Below, piece by piece: positions 62,662-64,000 of a stretch of DNA of 64,000 nt. This DNA comes from Mucilaginibacter sp. 14171R-50 (GTDB lineage: Bacteria; Bacteroidota; Bacteroidia; Sphingobacteriales; Sphingobacteriaceae): assembly GCF_010093045.1 (NCBI RefSeq), contig NZ_CP048115.1, forward strand, positions 1,178,001-1,242,000, written 5' to 3'. The stretch's first letter is position 1. Every line of letters starts with the position of its first letter. The notes beneath the pieces were generated by a model. The model was not told the DNA's origin. It saw only the letters and a list, made by a program, of their open reading frames with translations, and did not search any database. The position numbers and the translations under genes were made by a program.

Positions 62662-63223
62662 TATCCTGATAATAGACAATTACGATTCTTTCACCTATAA
62701 CCTGGTGCATTTGGTAAACGAGTTAGGGTTAGCGTGCGAAGTTTGGAGGAACGATCAGTTTAAGATAGAAGACGTGGACAGGTTTAGCCATATCATCCTG
62801 TCGCCGGGGCCGGGCATTCCATCAGAAGCGGGCTTGCTTTTGCAGGTGATAGAAAAATACGCGCCTGCCAAAAGCATATTTGGCGTTTGTTTGGGGCAGC
62901 AGGCCATTGCCGAAGTATTTGGCGGAAAGCTTTATAACCTGCCGCAGCCTATGCATGGCATCGCCACACCCATAAAGGTAACAGATGCCAACGAGCCGCT
63001 TTTTGCAGATCTGCCTAATGAATTTAAAGTAGGTCGTTACCACTCCTGGGTGGTAGAAAAAGACTTGCCCCAAGTTTTAGAAATTACCGCCATTGACGAA
63101 GAAGATGGCTCGGTGATGGCTTTAAGGCATAAGCAGTATAACGTGCGCGGTGTACAGTTTCACCCCGAATCGGTACTGACCGAATATGGGAAGGAAATGA
63201 TGCATAACTGGTTAAAGGCGTAG
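62615..63223 (+). CDS. trpG: Anthranilate synthase component II (glutamine amidotransferase)
   Basis: 202 aa. The class I amidotransferase is complete: ILIIDNYDSFTYNLVHLV, oxyanion LSPGPGIPSEAG, nucleophile GVCLGQQAIAE (Cys) and QFHPESVLTEYG (His, Glu). The normal family start is at ILIIDNYDS; here ~16 extra residues, including SPFRGVGG, come from the repeat element, and no other start codon is available. It supplies ammonia to TrpE. Confidence 0.95.
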   Translation: MTNSNSKNSPFRGVGGILIIDNYDSFTYNLVHLVNELGLACEVWRNDQFKIEDVDRFSHIILSPGPGIPSEAGLLLQVIEKYAPAKSIFGVCLGQQAIAEVFGGKLYNLPQPMHGIATPIKVTDANEPLFADLPNEFKVGRYHSWVVEKDLPQVLEITAIDEEDGSVMALRHKQYNVRGVQFHPESVLTEYGKEMMHNWLKA

Positions 63224-63237
63224 GCTGTTTTACTCAC

Positions 63238-63355
63238 CTGTCATTTCGAACGAACCGGGCAAGGGTTGTGTGCGGACGTGAGGAGAAATCTTATACGCCA
63301 TGCCACTTAGAATTGCGCTAACACGATTTCTCCTCGTACCCCGTTCGAATTGACA
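63238..63355. repeat. CATTTCGAACGA-type inverted repeat element
   Basis: Left arm GTCATTTCGAACGA...GAGGAGAAATC and right arm GATTTCTCCTC...CGTTCGAATTGAC form a long, imperfect palindrome with a central TACGCC segment. It fills most of the 156-bp spacer between trpG and trpC. Confidence 0.75.
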
Positions 63356-63379
63356 TAGTTTGTTATAGATTTGAAAACA

Positions 63380-64000
63380 ATGACGATACTCGATAAAATA
63401 GTTGCTCATAAAAAAAAGGAAGTGGAGCGGGATAAGGTGCGCACCACCTACACCAAACTGGAAGAATCTGAATATTTTCACCGGGAAACCTACTCTTTTA
63501 AAGATTTTTTGCTGGCGCCTGACCGTACCGGGATCATTGCCGAGTTTAAGCGGAAATCGCCCTCAAAAGGTATAATTAATGATGATGCGTTGGTAAAAGA
63601 CGTAACGAAGGATTATGCAGAGGCCGGTGCTTCGGCATGTTCGGTGCTTACCGACTATGGCTTTTTTATGGGCCGCAAAATGGATGTTACCCGCGCACGC
63701 AGGGCGACCTGTATCCCCATCCTGCGGAAAGATTTTATGATAGATGAGTACCAGGTTATTGAAGCAAAATCGTTAGGTGCGGATATTATTTTGCTTATCG
63801 CCGCCATACTTACCCCTGCCGAGATCAAGAACCTGGCGTCGCTTGCTAAAAGCCTCGGCCTGAATGTACTTTTAGAGGTGCACAACCTGGAAGAGCTGGA
63901 ACGCAGCATAGATACAAATCTTGATGCTATTGGCGTAAATAACCGCAACCTGGCCGATTTTACCGTATCGGTAGAAAACTCTTACAAGCTGGTTAACCAT
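63380..64000 (+). CDS. trpC: Indole-3-glycerol phosphate synthase, 5' part
   Basis: 207 codons from ATG 63380 to the window edge, so the C-terminus is missing. The start MTILDKIVAHKKKEVERDK and the active-site segments EFKRKSPSKG (Lys), SVLTDYGFF, ILRKDFMIDEYQ, ADIILLIAAIL, LLEVHNLEEL and GVNNRNL are diagnostic. It closes the indole ring in Trp synthesis. trpD does not lie between trpG and this gene. Confidence 0.97.
   Translation, partial: MTILDKIVAHKKKEVERDKVRTTYTKLEESEYFHRETYSFKDFLLAPDRTGIIAEFKRKSPSKGIINDDALVKDVTKDYAEAGASACSVLTDYGFFMGRKMDVTRARRATCIPILRKDFMIDEYQVIEAKSLGADIILLIAAILTPAEIKNLASLAKSLGLNVLLEVHNLEELERSIDTNLDAIGVNNRNLADFTVSVENSYKLVNH

Noticed and set aside
1..64000. CRISPR array, prophage, or IS element with transposase
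   Set aside because: No regularly spaced direct repeats, no Cas, phage structural, integrase or DDE/HUH transposase genes were seen on either strand.

Overview
The window looks like a chromosomal segment of a Bacteroidetes bacterium, most likely a Sphingobacteriaceae member close to Mucilaginibacter or Pedobacter. The reasons are a SusC/SusD/DUF1735 glycan-uptake locus, many promoters matching the Bacteroidetes -7 box TAnnTTTG (several with TTTG 17-19 bp upstream), many secreted proteins with SPII lipoboxes, a NagB/PIG-L fusion, and gene families typical of that group. No phage, plasmid, CRISPR or classical IS transposase was seen. The assignment is inference from gene content, not from rRNA.

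Layout. 1-5.1 kb: 3' end of a SusC transporter gene, SusD, a DUF1735 lipoprotein and a strong terminator. 5.1-12.6 kb: housekeeping genes (DoxX, LD-carboxypeptidase, metG, tRNA-Arg, azoR/HxlR pair, GyrI-like protein, rlmF, DinB). 12.8-15 kb: cupin, a decayed stretch, a 52-aa membrane protein and a frameshifted alpha/beta hydrolase. 15-18.1 kb: a GlxA-type regulator divergent from a five-gene VOC/DoxX/SRPBCC operon. 18.2-24.8 kb: GH20 hexosaminidase, Tat-exported Gfo/Idh oxidoreductase and an S9 peptidase. 25-25.8 kb: an AT-rich two-gene membrane module headed by a 32-bp palindrome. 26.3-31.2 kb: rimP-nusA-infB with a terminator-like hairpin in its leader. 31.2-35.8 kb: Lhr-type helicase and two lipoproteins. 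35.9-40 kb: sdhCAB, interrupted between sdhA and sdhB by a small element carrying a four-helix-bundle gene. 40-46.8 kb: thioredoxin and oxidoreductase, DUF4142, gcvH-vanZ-lipoprotein-VOC, feoAB and SprT. 46.9-53.5 kb: rlmI-like gene, a PaoABC-type molybdenum aldehyde oxidase operon, a Cys-rich copper protein and a CE2-like esterase. 53.7-60.3 kb: M16 peptidase, DUF2059, NagB/PIG-L fusion and anmK, linked to amino-sugar and murein recycling. 60.4-64 kb: a cytochrome b-like protein, then a trp operon (trpE, trpG, partial trpC) preceded by a Trp-rich leader peptide and an intrinsic terminator.

The two strongest signals are the trp leader, which looks like ribosome-mediated attenuation, and the 464-bp inverted-repeat element in the sdh operon. 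More broadly the window is dotted with short palindromic REP/MITE-like repeats of at least seven sequence types. Most lie in intergenic spacers, but several reach into genes: one encodes the first residues of TrpG, one the first residues of the LD-carboxypeptidase, and one has gone in frame into the helicase domain of the Lhr-like protein.
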